A stretch of DNA of 64,000 bases from PNAI01 sp035574295. Its GTDB lineage: Bacteria > Pseudomonadota > Alphaproteobacteria > Rhizobiales > Xanthobacteraceae. The stretch's first letter is position 1. Each line of letters begins with the position of its first letter. This document shows positions 7,340 to 15,859 of the stretch, piece by piece. The position numbers and the translations under genes were made by a program. Under the pieces are notes generated by a model, which was given only the letters and a program-made list of their open reading frames with translations, was not told where the DNA came from and did not search any database. Location of the stretch: assembly GCA_035574295.1 (NCBI GenBank), contig DATLYX010000049.1, forward strand, positions 22,335-86,334, given 5' to 3'.

Positions 7340-7969
7340 ATGCCGGAGCTCATCATTCTGATTTCCGCTGTCGTCTGCGCCGCCGCAGCGATCGTGCTCT
7401 ACTACAATCGAAGCAGCGCCATTGCCGCCGGGGCCACGGTGTTGGGCTTCATCGCTTTTCTGTACGGCATCGGCCAGCACATCGAGCGCGACAATCCTCA
7501 GACTAAGGTTCCGAGTTTTGGCGATCTCGCCAATCAGCGCGCCACGACCAAACCCAGCCCCGCGCCGGACGAGAAGCCGAAACCGCAGCAGTCGGCAACG
7601 GAGACGCGCGGGGAACGGGAGAAACTGGACGCCATCGGCACGAGCGCGCGCCCGGCAGCTGCGCCGGAGGCGAATCCGCCGACACCACCGTCGGCCGGCG
7701 TCGTCATCTCCCACTTCACTGCCGAGCGGATCCCGCCGCGGGACATCGTGGTTTCCGCCACCCTGGTCAACAACAACCCGTTTCCGGTGAGGAACATCGT
7801 GCTGCGTTGCGGCGACAGGTCCTATGCGACCGGCGATGTTACCGCGCTGATCGACAAGGTGGTGCCGCCGCGATCGAACCTGCGCGTTTCCGACCTGCGC
7901 ATGGGCCCGATCCGGCCCGAGTTACCGCCTACCATCTGCCTCGTGGACAAATTCGACCGCGCGGATTGA
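7340..7969 (+). CDS. Hypothetical protein with two N-terminal membrane segments
   Basis: 209 residues from ATG 7340; an upstream TTG at 7289 would add 17 residues without hydrophobic content. Residues ~2-20 (LIILISAVVCAAAAIVLYY) and ~27-44 (AAGATVLGFIAFLYGIG) are transmembrane helices. Residues 50 to about 125 form a Pro/Ala/Lys-rich linker. The C-terminal ~85 residues form a small beta-rich domain (VVVSATLVNNNPFPVRNIV, later CGDRSYATG). This resembles a non-specific FxLYD/LEA-like beta-sandwich in which N-P-F-P-V-x-N is a recurring phrase. It is likely anchored in the inner membrane with a periplasmic beta domain. No family is recognised with certainty. It precedes a convergent tRNA-Arg. Confidence 0.65.
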   Translation: MPELIILISAVVCAAAAIVLYYNRSSAIAAGATVLGFIAFLYGIGQHIERDNPQTKVPSFGDLANQRATTKPSPAPDEKPKPQQSATETRGEREKLDAIGTSARPAAAPEANPPTPPSAGVVISHFTAERIPPRDIVVSATLVNNNPFPVRNIVLRCGDRSYATGDVTALIDKVVPPRSNLRVSDLRMGPIRPELPPTICLVDKFDRAD

Positions 7970-7981
7970 TCCCGGCAAAAG

Positions 7982-8057
7982 TGGCGACCCCGGTAGGATT
8001 CGAACCTACGACCTTCAGCTTAGAAGGCTGCTGCTCTATCCCCTGAGCTACGGGGCC
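7982..8057 (-). tRNA. tRNA-Arg (anticodon TCT)
   Basis: Read on the minus strand, a complete 76-nt cloverleaf is visible. The acceptor stem GGCCCCG pairs with CGGGGTC, including one G-U. The D arm is GCTC...GAGC, the anticodon loop is CTTCTAA, and the T arm is GTAGG-TTCGAAT-CCTAC. The 3' end GCCA is encoded. The anticodon TCT reads AGA/AGG. The top pair of the anticodon stem (27/43) is a G-A mismatch. The gene lies 12 bp beyond the stop of the convergent hypothetical gene. Confidence 0.96.
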
Positions 8058-8413
8058 GTTCACACCGGCAGGCAAGCAAGCAACGGCGAGGAGGCTCAGC
8101 CGCGCCCCGGTGCGACTCGGCTGATTTAGCCCGATTGCCCGCCCGCCGATAGGGCCGATCAGCCCGCCAGTCGCCGCGCCAGGGTAGCTCGCCCGGCAGC
8201 TTCGAAACCGGCAAAACCCTGGCGCCGACCCGCTCCGAACAAGCCGCCGGATCAAATATTTAAGCACAAAATCTGCATCATCTCGGCAGCGGCTTGAATC
8301 AATTTCTGAGCCGGCCGTGGCCACCCCGCTCGTGGGCCGTCACGACCTCGACACGTTTGAGGATTGTGCTCGATAGTAACCGCTCGCGATCCCGTTTTGG
8401 GAGGAGGATCCCC
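8058..8413. other. Intergenic region without a recognisable gene
   Basis: These 356 bp separate the minus-strand tRNA-Arg from the alpha-2-macroglobulin gene. They should contain the promoters of both. The reading frames that cross it are short or shadows. Apart from the Shine-Dalgarno of the next gene (GGGAGGAGGAT just before 8414) no clear site is seen. Confidence 0.5.
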
Positions 8414-11400
8414 ATGCTCGCGTTCGCCCGCGCCGGCCTTGCCGCCGCGCTCTTTGTCGCGTCCGCACTTCCCGCCATCGCCCAAAAAGCTTTCTTCCGT
8501 CAGGACCTCAACGACGCCGTCATCAAGCTCGAAGCCGAGATCAAGGCCGAAGCCGGCCAGGTCAAAAAATCGCCCGCCGAATTGCGCCGCGAAGCCGACG
8601 CCGCCTTTCAACGCAACGACGCCCGCACCGGCATGATCCTCCTCGGCCAGATGATCGCCGCGGCGCCCAACGACAGTGCCGCCTGGCTCAGGCTTTCCCG
8701 CGCCATCCTGCAAATCCGCACCAACGATCAGCGCGAGCGCGCCCGTCTCTTGGACCGCGCCAGCACCGCCGCCTACGCCGCCTACGCCCGCGCCACGAGC
8801 CGCAACGACGAGACCGAAGCCCTCGTCCTGCTCGGCCGCACCTTCGCCGACCGCCGCCAGTGGCGCGCCGCCCTCGACTCGCTGCGGCTTGCCCTCGACC
8901 AGCGCGAGGCCGCCGACGTGCGCGCGCTTTATGAGCAACTGCGCGAGGAGCACGGCTTCCGGCTGCTCGACTATTCCGTCGATTCGGATGCCGCCTCGCC
9001 CCGTGTCTGCTTCCAGTTTTCCGAAGAACTCCCGGTCAAGCGCGTGGATTTCTCCCCCTTCGTCGCCGTTGCCGGCATCGACAAACCGGCGCTGTCCGCA
9101 AGCGACCGGCAGCTCTGCGTGGAAGGCCTAAAGCACGGCGAGCGCTACAGCATCACGCTGCGCGCCGGCCTTCCCTCGGTGGTGCGCGAAAGCCTGCTGA
9201 AGTCGTCCAACATCACCGCCTATGTACGCGACCGAAAACCTTCCGTGCGCTTCGCCGCGCGCGCCTATGTGTTGCCGCGCAGCGGCCAGCGCGGCATCCC
9301 CCTCGTCACCGTTAACACCAACACTGTGTCGATCGAGATCTATCGCATCGGCGACCGCAACATCACCGACACCGTGCTCGGCCGGGATTTCCAGCGCAAC
9401 CTCGACCGCTGGCAGCTCGATCGTCTGACCGAGAACCAGGCCGCCAAGATCTGGCAGGGCGAGCTTGCGGTGGAACAGACGCTCAACGCCGACGTCACCA
9501 CCGCCTTCCCGGTGGACCAGGCCGTGCCCAATCTCGCCCCCGGAGTTTACGTGATGGTGGCCTCGCCGGGTCCGAGACGCACCGATGATTTCGACGATCT
9601 CGCCACCCAATGGTTCATCGTCTCCGATCTCGGTCTCGCGTCGTACCTGGGCAACGACGGCGTCCACGTCTTCGTGCATTCGCTCGCGAGCGCGGAGCCG
9701 AAAGGTCAGGTCGAAGTGCGGCTGCTCTCGCGCGGCAACGAAATTTTGGCGACCAAGACCACCAACGCCGCGGGTTATGTGCATTTCGAGGCGGGTTTCG
9801 CGCGCGGGGAGGGGGCCATGGCGCCCGCTCTCGTGGTCGCCTCCGAACAACGCGGCGGCGACTATGCGTTCTTGAGCCTGAAAACTGCCGCCTTCGATTT
9901 GTCCGACCGCGGCGTTTCCGGCCGCCCGGCATCCGGGGCGCTCGATGCCTTTGTCTATACCGAACGCGGCGTGTATCGCACCGGCGAGACCGTGCATATT
10001 ACGGCGCTGTTGCGCGACAGCCGCGGCGTTGCCGCGACCGGCACGCCGCTCACGCTCGTGATCGAACGGCCCGACGGGCTGGAATATCGCCGCGTCAGCG
10101 TTCCCGATCAGGGCCTTGGCGGCCGCGCGCTCAGCGTGCCGATCGCCGCCACCGCATCGAGCGGCACCTGGCGCGTGCGCGCCTTCGTTGATCCCAAGCG
10201 CCCGCCGGTCGGCGAGACTGCCTTCATGGTAGAGGACTATGTGCCCGATCGGCTCGAATTCGAGCTCGCCTCTCCCACCGGCCGCATTGCGCCGAACCTG
10301 CCCGCCGAAGTGACGGTGGAAGGCCGCTTCCTCTATGGCGCACCGGCCGCAAACCTCGACCTCGAAGGCGAGGTCATCTACGTCCCGGCCAAGGAGCGCC
10401 CGGGGTTCCCCGGCTACATTTTCGGCCTCGCCGACGATGACGCCGCGCCGACCCGTCAGCCGCTCACCGAGCTGCCGACGACCGACGCCGCCGGCAAGGC
10501 GCGCTTCAAGGTCGCCGCCACCAAGCTCCCGGCCTCGACCCGGCCGCTCGAAGCGCAAATCGTCGTGCGCATGGGAGAGACCGGCGGCCGCGCGGTGGAG
10601 CGCCGCATCGTGCTCCCCGTAGTGCCGAGCACCAACATGATCGGCGTCAAGCCGCTGTTCTCCGGCCGCGCGCTGGCCGACGGCGCGGCAGCGAATTTCG
10701 ACGTCATTCTGGTGGCGCCCGACGGCAAGGCGCTCTCGCGCAAGGGTGCGCGCTATGAGCTTCTGAAAGTGGAGCACCGCTATCAGTGGTATCGCCGCGA
10801 CGGCCGTTGGGATTGGGAGGCGATAAAAATCACGCGCCGCGTGGCCGACGGCCGCATCGCTCTCGTGGCCGGCAAGCCTGCGCGCATCTCCGTGCCGGTG
10901 CGATGGGGCCGCTATCGCCTGGAAATCTCCACCGGCGAGCCGACCGTTCCGGTCACCTCGTTCGCCTTCGACGCCGGTTGGTACACCGAGGCGAGCGCCG
11001 ACACCCCCGACATGCTCGAAGTCGCGCTGGACAAGCCCGAATATCGTCCGGGCGAAGCCATGACCGTGGCGGTGACCGCGCGCAGTGCCGGAAAACTCAC
11101 CCTCGACGTGATCGGCGACCGGCTGATCTCGTCCGTCACCCAGGACGTGCAGCCCGGCACCGCGCGCATCAGGCTCGATGTCGGCCGCGATTGGGGCAAC
11201 GGCGCCTACGTGGTGGCCACGCTTCGCCGTCCGCTTGATGCGCGCGCTGAGCGCATGCCCGGCCGTGCCATCGGCCTGCAATGGTTCGCCATCGACCGCA
11301 AGGCGCATACGCTGACGCTCGATATGAAGCTGCCGCAGCTCGCGCGGCCCAACGCGACGTTGCGCGTTCCCATCAAGCTCGAAGGCTTGGTCGCGGGCGA

Positions 11401-13624
11401 GGAGGCGCGCGCGGTGGTGGCTGCCGTGGATGTCGGCATCCTCAACCTCACCAACTACAAGCCGCCGGCCCCCGACGAGTATTTTCTCGGTCAGCGTCGC
11501 CTCACCGCGGAGATCCGCGACCTCTACGGCCAGCTTATCGACGGCATGCAGGGCACCCGCGGCCGGATCAGAAGCGGCGGCGACGGCGCCGCCGCAGAGC
11601 TTTCCGGCGACCGGCCGACGCAAGCGCCGCTTGCGCTCTACTCGGGCATCGTCACCGTGCGGCCCGACGGCAGCGTCGAGATCCCGTTCGAGATTCCCGC
11701 CTTCGCCGGCACCGTGCGCGTCATGGCCGTGGCCTGGAGCAAGGATAAGGTCGGCCGCGCGAGCGGCGACGTGGTCATTCGCGATCCCGTGGTGTTGACC
11801 GCGACCCTGCCGCGCTTCCTGCTCACCGGCGACCGCGGCTCCCTGCATCTGGAGTTTGACAACGTCGAAGCCCAGGCCGGCGACTACGCGCTCACGGTCA
11901 AGGCCGACGGCCCGGTCGCCGTCGGCGAGCGCGCGACGCAGACGCTGCGCCTGCGGGCGAAAGAGCGCCAGGCCGTGGCGCTGCCGCTCACCGCCGCGAA
12001 CGCGGGCGCCGCCGCCATCAGCGTGGAGCTCACCGGCCCGGGCGGTTTCAAGCTCGAACGCAGCTACGCGCTGAACGTGAAACCGGCAACGCAGATTCTC
12101 ACGCGCCGCACCGTGCGCTCGCTCGCGCGCGGCGAGAGCCTCACCTTGTCGAGCGATTTGTTCGCCGACCTCGTGCCGGGCACCGGCGGTGTTGCCCTTT
12201 CAGTGGGCATCTCCACCGCGCTCGATGCGGCAACCCTGCTCAAATCGCTCGACCGATATCCCTTCGGCTGCTCCGAGCAGATCGTGAGCGTCGCGCTGCC
12301 GTTGCTCTATGCCAACGAGCTCGCCGCCGAAGCGCAGCTCGCGCTCGACGGTGCAATCGACCAGCGCATCCGCGATGCGATCGAGCGCGTGCTCGCCCGC
12401 CAGTCGGCGAACGGTTCGTTCGGGCTGTGGGGTCTCGGCGGCGACGATGCCTGGCTCAACGCCTATGTAACAGACTTTCTCACCCGCGCGCGCGAGCGCG
12501 GCTTTGCCGTGCCGGACGCGGCGTTCAAGCTCGCCCTCGACCGGCTGCGCAACTTCGTGGTCAATTCGCCCGAGCCGGGCAAGGACGGCGGCGCGGACCT
12601 CGCCTATGCGCTGTACGTTCTGGCGCGCAACGCCGCAGCCCCGCTCGGCGATCTGCGCTACATCGCCGACGCCAAGCTCGGCGAGATCACCACGCCTATT
12701 GCCAAGGCGCAGATCGCCGCGGCGCTCGCCATGCTGGGCGACCGCGTGCGCGCCGAGCGCGTGTACAATGTCGCGCTGGCCTCGATGTCGCCCGCCGCAA
12801 AGCCTGAGCTCCTGAGCCGACCTGATTACGGCACCGCGCTGCGCGATGCCGCGGCCTTTGTGACGCTCGCCGCCGAAACCGGCGGCCCGCGTCCCGCGAT
12901 CGCGGCGGCGCTCCAGCGCGTCGAGCAGGCGCGCGCGCAGACGATTCACACCTCCACCCAGGAGCAGGCCTGGATGGTGCTCGCCGCTCGCGCCTTGGCC
13001 AAGGATGCGGCCAATGTCACGCTGCAGGCAGGCGGCGAACCGCACAAGGGCGCCTACTTCCGCAGTTTCCGCGCCGCCAATCTGGCACAGCCGTTCCGCG
13101 TGACCAACACCAGTTCCGGCCCGTTGCAGGCGGTTCTGTCGGTCACCGGGGCGCCGCGCACCCCGGAGCCCGCTGCCGAAAGAGGATTCAAGATCGAGCG
13201 CCTGTACTATACGCTCGACGGCGATCCCGCCGATCCGTCCAAGGCGAGGCAGAACCAGCGTTTCGTCGTGGTGTTGAAGGTCACCGAGCCGCAGCCGCAG
13301 TTCGGCCGCCTCATCCTCGCCGACTTCCTGCCGGCCGGCTTCGAGATCGACAACCCGCGCCTCGTATCCTCCGGCGACACCGGAACATTGACGTGGATCC
13401 CGAACCCGCAGGCGCCGGTGTATTCCGAGTTCCGCGACGACCGCTTCAGCGCCGCTTTCGAGCGCAAGGCAGGCGACCCGCCGGTGTTCACCGTCGCCTA
13501 CGTGGTGCGCGCCGTCTCCCCGGGCCGCTACATCCTTCCCCAGGCCTACATCGAGGACATGTACAAGCCCGATCGCTATGGCCGCACCGGAACCGGTACG
13601 GTGGAAATTTTGGCCGCGCGATGA
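8414..13624 (+). CDS. Bacterial alpha-2-macroglobulin family protein (YfhM/ECAM-like)
   Basis: 1736 residues, the usual size for bacterial alpha-2-macroglobulins, which trap proteases that enter the periplasm. The start at 8414 is chosen because GGAGGAT sits just upstream and residues 1-23 form a clean signal peptide ending PAIAQ. A frame open to 8294 would put the signal peptide internal. MG-type beta domains follow, with FVYTERGVYRTGETVHITAL (about 515-534) marking the conserved MG3-4 region. The A2M domain has YSGIVTVRPDGSVEIPFEIP. The thioester site is YPFGCSEQ with Cys1286, so the Cys-x-Glu-Gln needed for the internal thioester is present with Ser in place of Leu/Gly. A thioester (TED) alpha-barrel and a C-terminal receptor-like domain follow. 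The stop overlaps the pbpC start by 4 bp, a coupling known for this gene pair. Confidence 0.95.
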   Translation: MLAFARAGLAAALFVASALPAIAQKAFFRQDLNDAVIKLEAEIKAEAGQVKKSPAELRREADAAFQRNDARTGMILLGQMIAAAPNDSAAWLRLSRAILQIRTNDQRERARLLDRASTAAYAAYARATSRNDETEALVLLGRTFADRRQWRAALDSLRLALDQREAADVRALYEQLREEHGFRLLDYSVDSDAASPRVCFQFSEELPVKRVDFSPFVAVAGIDKPALSASDRQLCVEGLKHGERYSITLRAGLPSVVRESLLKSSNITAYVRDRKPSVRFAARAYVLPRSGQRGIPLVTVNTNTVSIEIYRIGDRNITDTVLGRDFQRNLDRWQLDRLTENQAAKIWQGELAVEQTLNADVTTAFPVDQAVPNLAPGVYVMVASPGPRRTDDFDDLATQWFIVSDLGLASYLGNDGVHVFVHSLASAEPKGQVEVRLLSRGNEILATKTTNAAGYVHFEAGFARGEGAMAPALVVASEQRGGDYAFLSLKTAAFDLSDRGVSGRPASGALDAFVYTERGVYRTGETVHITALLRDSRGVAATGTPLTLVIERPDGLEYRRVSVPDQGLGGRALSVPIAATASSGTWRVRAFVDPKRPPVGETAFMVEDYVPDRLEFELASPTGRIAPNLPAEVTVEGRFLYGAPAANLDLEGEVIYVPAKERPGFPGYIFGLADDDAAPTRQPLTELPTTDAAGKARFKVAATKLPASTRPLEAQIVVRMGETGGRAVERRIVLPVVPSTNMIGVKPLFSGRALADGAAANFDVILVAPDGKALSRKGARYELLKVEHRYQWYRRDGRWDWEAIKITRRVADGRIALVAGKPARISVPVRWGRYRLEISTGEPTVPVTSFAFDAGWYTEASADTPDMLEVALDKPEYRPGEAMTVAVTARSAGKLTLDVIGDRLISSVTQDVQPGTARIRLDVGRDWGNGAYVVATLRRPLDARAERMPGRAIGLQWFAIDRKAHTLTLDMKLPQLARPNATLRVPIKLEGLVAGEEARAVVAAVDVGILNLTNYKPPAPDEYFLGQRRLTAEIRDLYGQLIDGMQGTRGRIRSGGDGAAAELSGDRPTQAPLALYSGIVTVRPDGSVEIPFEIPAFAGTVRVMAVAWSKDKVGRASGDVVIRDPVVLTATLPRFLLTGDRGSLHLEFDNVEAQAGDYALTVKADGPVAVGERATQTLRLRAKERQAVALPLTAANAGAAAISVELTGPGGFKLERSYALNVKPATQILTRRTVRSLARGESLTLSSDLFADLVPGTGGVALSVGISTALDAATLLKSLDRYPFGCSEQIVSVALPLLYANELAAEAQLALDGAIDQRIRDAIERVLARQSANGSFGLWGLGGDDAWLNAYVTDFLTRARERGFAVPDAAFKLALDRLRNFVVNSPEPGKDGGADLAYALYVLARNAAAPLGDLRYIADAKLGEITTPIAKAQIAAALAMLGDRVRAERVYNVALASMSPAAKPELLSRPDYGTALRDAAAFVTLAAETGGPRPAIAAALQRVEQARAQTIHTSTQEQAWMVLAARALAKDAANVTLQAGGEPHKGAYFRSFRAANLAQPFRVTNTSSGPLQAVLSVTGAPRTPEPAAERGFKIERLYYTLDGDPADPSKARQNQRFVVVLKVTEPQPQFGRLILADFLPAGFEIDNPRLVSSGDTGTLTWIPNPQAPVYSEFRDDRFSAAFERKAGDPPVFTVAYVVRAVSPGRYILPQAYIEDMYKPDRYGRTGTGTVEILAAR

Positions 13625-15747
13625 GCAATCGAGCAACATCGAATTCCCTTCCTCTGAAAGGGGAAGGTAACGTTGCTGCGGCGAAGCATGGGCGAGGACG
13701 CAGGCTTTGGGCCGCGCTCGCGCTTGCGTTGACGCTCGGCGCGGCCGCCGCCGGTTGGTGGGTCGCTTCACTCGAACCGCTGCCGCGTGTCGCCGAGATC
13801 GAATACTCCACCCTCGTACTCGGACGCGACGGCGCTTTGCTGCGGCCATACGCGACCGCGCAGGGGCGTTGGCGCCTGCCTGCCGCGACGAGCGACGTGG
13901 ACCCGCGTTATCTCGCCATGCTGCTGGCCTATGAAGACCGGCGCTTCCGCTCGCATCCCGGCGTCGATCCGCTGGCGCTCGTGCGCGCTGCCTACCAATG
14001 GGCGCGCCATGGCCGGATCGTGTCCGGCGGCTCCACCATCACCATGCAGGTGGCGCGCCTGCTTGAGCCGCGCAGCGAGCGCAGCATCGCGGCCAAGCTG
14101 CGCCAGATGGTGCGCGCGCTTGAGTTGGAATGGCGGCTTTCCAAGGACGAAATTCTTGCGCTCTATTTGAGTCTCGCCCCCTACGGCGGAAATCTGGAGG
14201 GCGTGCGCGCCGCCGCGTTGGCCTATTTCGGCAAGGAGCCGCGGCGGCTCACGCTTGGCGAATCCGCGTTGCTCGTGGCGCTGCCGCAGTCGCCCGAGCT
14301 GCGCCGACCGGACCGTTCTGGTGCGGCCGCGCGCGTTGTGCGCGATCGCGTGCTCGACCGCATGGCCGCCGCGGGCCTCGTTCCGGCCGATGAAGTCGCG
14401 CAGGCCAAACAGGAACCGGTGCCGGCCGGTCGCAAGCCCATGCCGATGCTGGCGCCGCACGCCGCCGACCAGGCGATCGCCGCAGCGCCCGCCCGCCGGA
14501 TCCATCGCCTCACCATCGACGCCGCCTTGCAGAAGAGTCTGCAGGATCTTGCGCGCGAGCGCGCGCGCAGCCTGGGGCCGGACCTTTCGGTCGCCATCGT
14601 CGTCATCGAAAATTCGTCCGGCAAGGTGTTGGCCCGCGTCGGCTCCGCTGACTACCTCGACGAGCGCCGCGCCGGCCATGTGGACATGACCCAGGCGCTG
14701 CGCTCGCCCGGTTCTGCGCTCAAACCCTTCATCTACGGCATCGCGTTTGAGGACGGTCTCGTGCATCCCGAGACGCTGATCGAGGACCGCCCCGTGCGCT
14801 ACGGCAATTACGCGCCGGAGAATTTCGACCTGACCTTCCAGGGCACCGTGTCCGTGCGCCGCGCGCTGCAGATGTCGCTGAACGTGCCGGCAGTGGCCTT
14901 GCTCGACAAGGTGGGGGCGAGCCGATTGAGCGCGCGCCTCTTGCAGGCCGGCGCGCCGCTGGTGCTGCCGAAGAACGAGGCGCCCGGCCTTGCCATGGCG
15001 CTCGGCGGCGTCGGCGTGAAACTCGCTGATCTGACCGTGCTCTATTCCGGCCTTGCGCGCTTGGGGACCACGCTGCCGCTCGTCGAGCGGGCGGAGGATG
15101 CGGTTCCGCGAACGCCCGCGCGGCTCGTCGAGCCGGTCGCCGCCTGGTACGTCGGTCATGTCCTGCTCGGCACGCCGCCGCCGGATAATGCGGCCGGCGG
15201 CCGCATCGCCTACAAGACCGGCACCTCCTACGGCTACCGGGACGCCTGGGCCATCGGCTTCGACGGCGCACGCACCATCGGCGTGTGGGTCGGCCGGCCC
15301 GACGGCGCACCGATACCCGGCCTCACCGGTCGCAGTGCCGCTGCGCCGATCCTGTTCGATGCCTTCTCCCGCACCGGCCAGCGACCTCAGCCGCTCGCGC
15401 GTGCGCCGGCCGGGGCGCTACTTGCCTCCAACGCCAAATTGCCGCCGCCCTTGCGTCAATTCCGCGCTGCGGCCGCTCCCGGCGAGCCGGAGCAGTCGCT
15501 GCGCATCATGTATCCGCCGAACGGCGCCCAGATCGAGCTTGCGACCACCGACGGCAAGCCTGACCCCGTGGTGTTGAAAGTGACCGGCGGGGTCGAGCCG
15601 CTCACCGTGCTGGTCAACGGCGTGCCGGTCGCAACCGAGAGCGGTCGTCGCACGTTGTTCTTCGCGCCCGACGGGCCGGGCTTCGTGCGTGTGACCGTGA
15701 TGGACGCAAGCGGCGCGGCCGAAAGCGTCATGCTGCGCATCCAATAG
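13621..15747 (+). CDS. pbpC: Penicillin-binding protein 1C, bifunctional glycosyltransferase/transpeptidase
   Basis: 708 residues. A cytoplasmic start is followed by one membrane anchor (about 29-49). The GT51 peptidoglycan glycosyltransferase domain has the catalytic Glu105 in LLAYEDRRFRSHPGVD and SGGSTITMQVARLL. The transpeptidase domain has Ser365-x-x-Lys in SPGSALKPFIYG, an SLN motif in QMSLNVPAVALLD, and KTGTS at about 532. The last ~90 residues form the PBP1C-type C-terminal domain. The ATG overlaps the stop of the alpha-2-macroglobulin gene (ATGA), so the two are translationally coupled. This matches the known partnership in which the macroglobulin guards the envelope and PBP1C repairs or modifies peptidoglycan. 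Confidence 0.96.
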   Translation: MSNRATSNSLPLKGEGNVAAAKHGRGRRLWAALALALTLGAAAAGWWVASLEPLPRVAEIEYSTLVLGRDGALLRPYATAQGRWRLPAATSDVDPRYLAMLLAYEDRRFRSHPGVDPLALVRAAYQWARHGRIVSGGSTITMQVARLLEPRSERSIAAKLRQMVRALELEWRLSKDEILALYLSLAPYGGNLEGVRAAALAYFGKEPRRLTLGESALLVALPQSPELRRPDRSGAAARVVRDRVLDRMAAAGLVPADEVAQAKQEPVPAGRKPMPMLAPHAADQAIAAAPARRIHRLTIDAALQKSLQDLARERARSLGPDLSVAIVVIENSSGKVLARVGSADYLDERRAGHVDMTQALRSPGSALKPFIYGIAFEDGLVHPETLIEDRPVRYGNYAPENFDLTFQGTVSVRRALQMSLNVPAVALLDKVGASRLSARLLQAGAPLVLPKNEAPGLAMALGGVGVKLADLTVLYSGLARLGTTLPLVERAEDAVPRTPARLVEPVAAWYVGHVLLGTPPPDNAAGGRIAYKTGTSYGYRDAWAIGFDGARTIGVWVGRPDGAPIPGLTGRSAAAPILFDAFSRTGQRPQPLARAPAGALLASNAKLPPPLRQFRAAAAPGEPEQSLRIMYPPNGAQIELATTDGKPDPVVLKVTGGVEPLTVLVNGVPVATESGRRTLFFAPDGPGFVRVTVMDASGAAESVMLRIQ

Positions 15748-15795
15748 GCACGCCGGCGCGCGGCCCGTCTGGCGCTTTCTTGGCTTGAGGCTTTT

Positions 15796-15840
15796 CTCTA
15801 TTGTCGGCCCCTCTATTGTCGGCCTCTCTATTGTCGGACC
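15796..15840. repeat. Three 15-bp tandem repeats just before the GT39 gene
   Basis: The unit CTCTATTGTCGGCCC occurs three times head to tail (15796-15810, 15811-15825, 15826-15840), with one or two base changes. Its period is a multiple of three and it lies in frame with the following gene. If translation began at the TTG at 15785 it would encode Ser-Ile-Val-Gly-Pro/Leu repeats. Confidence 0.95.
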
Positions 15841-15859
15841 CTTCTGCGGCCCGCATCCC

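Noticed and set aside
9128..11848. 906-codon open frame on the minus strand inside the alpha-2-macroglobulin gene
   Set aside because: It is a GC-rich antisense shadow: composition is His/Arg/Gly/Ala-rich low complexity without motifs, and the plus-strand gene has a signal peptide, domains and a thioester motif.
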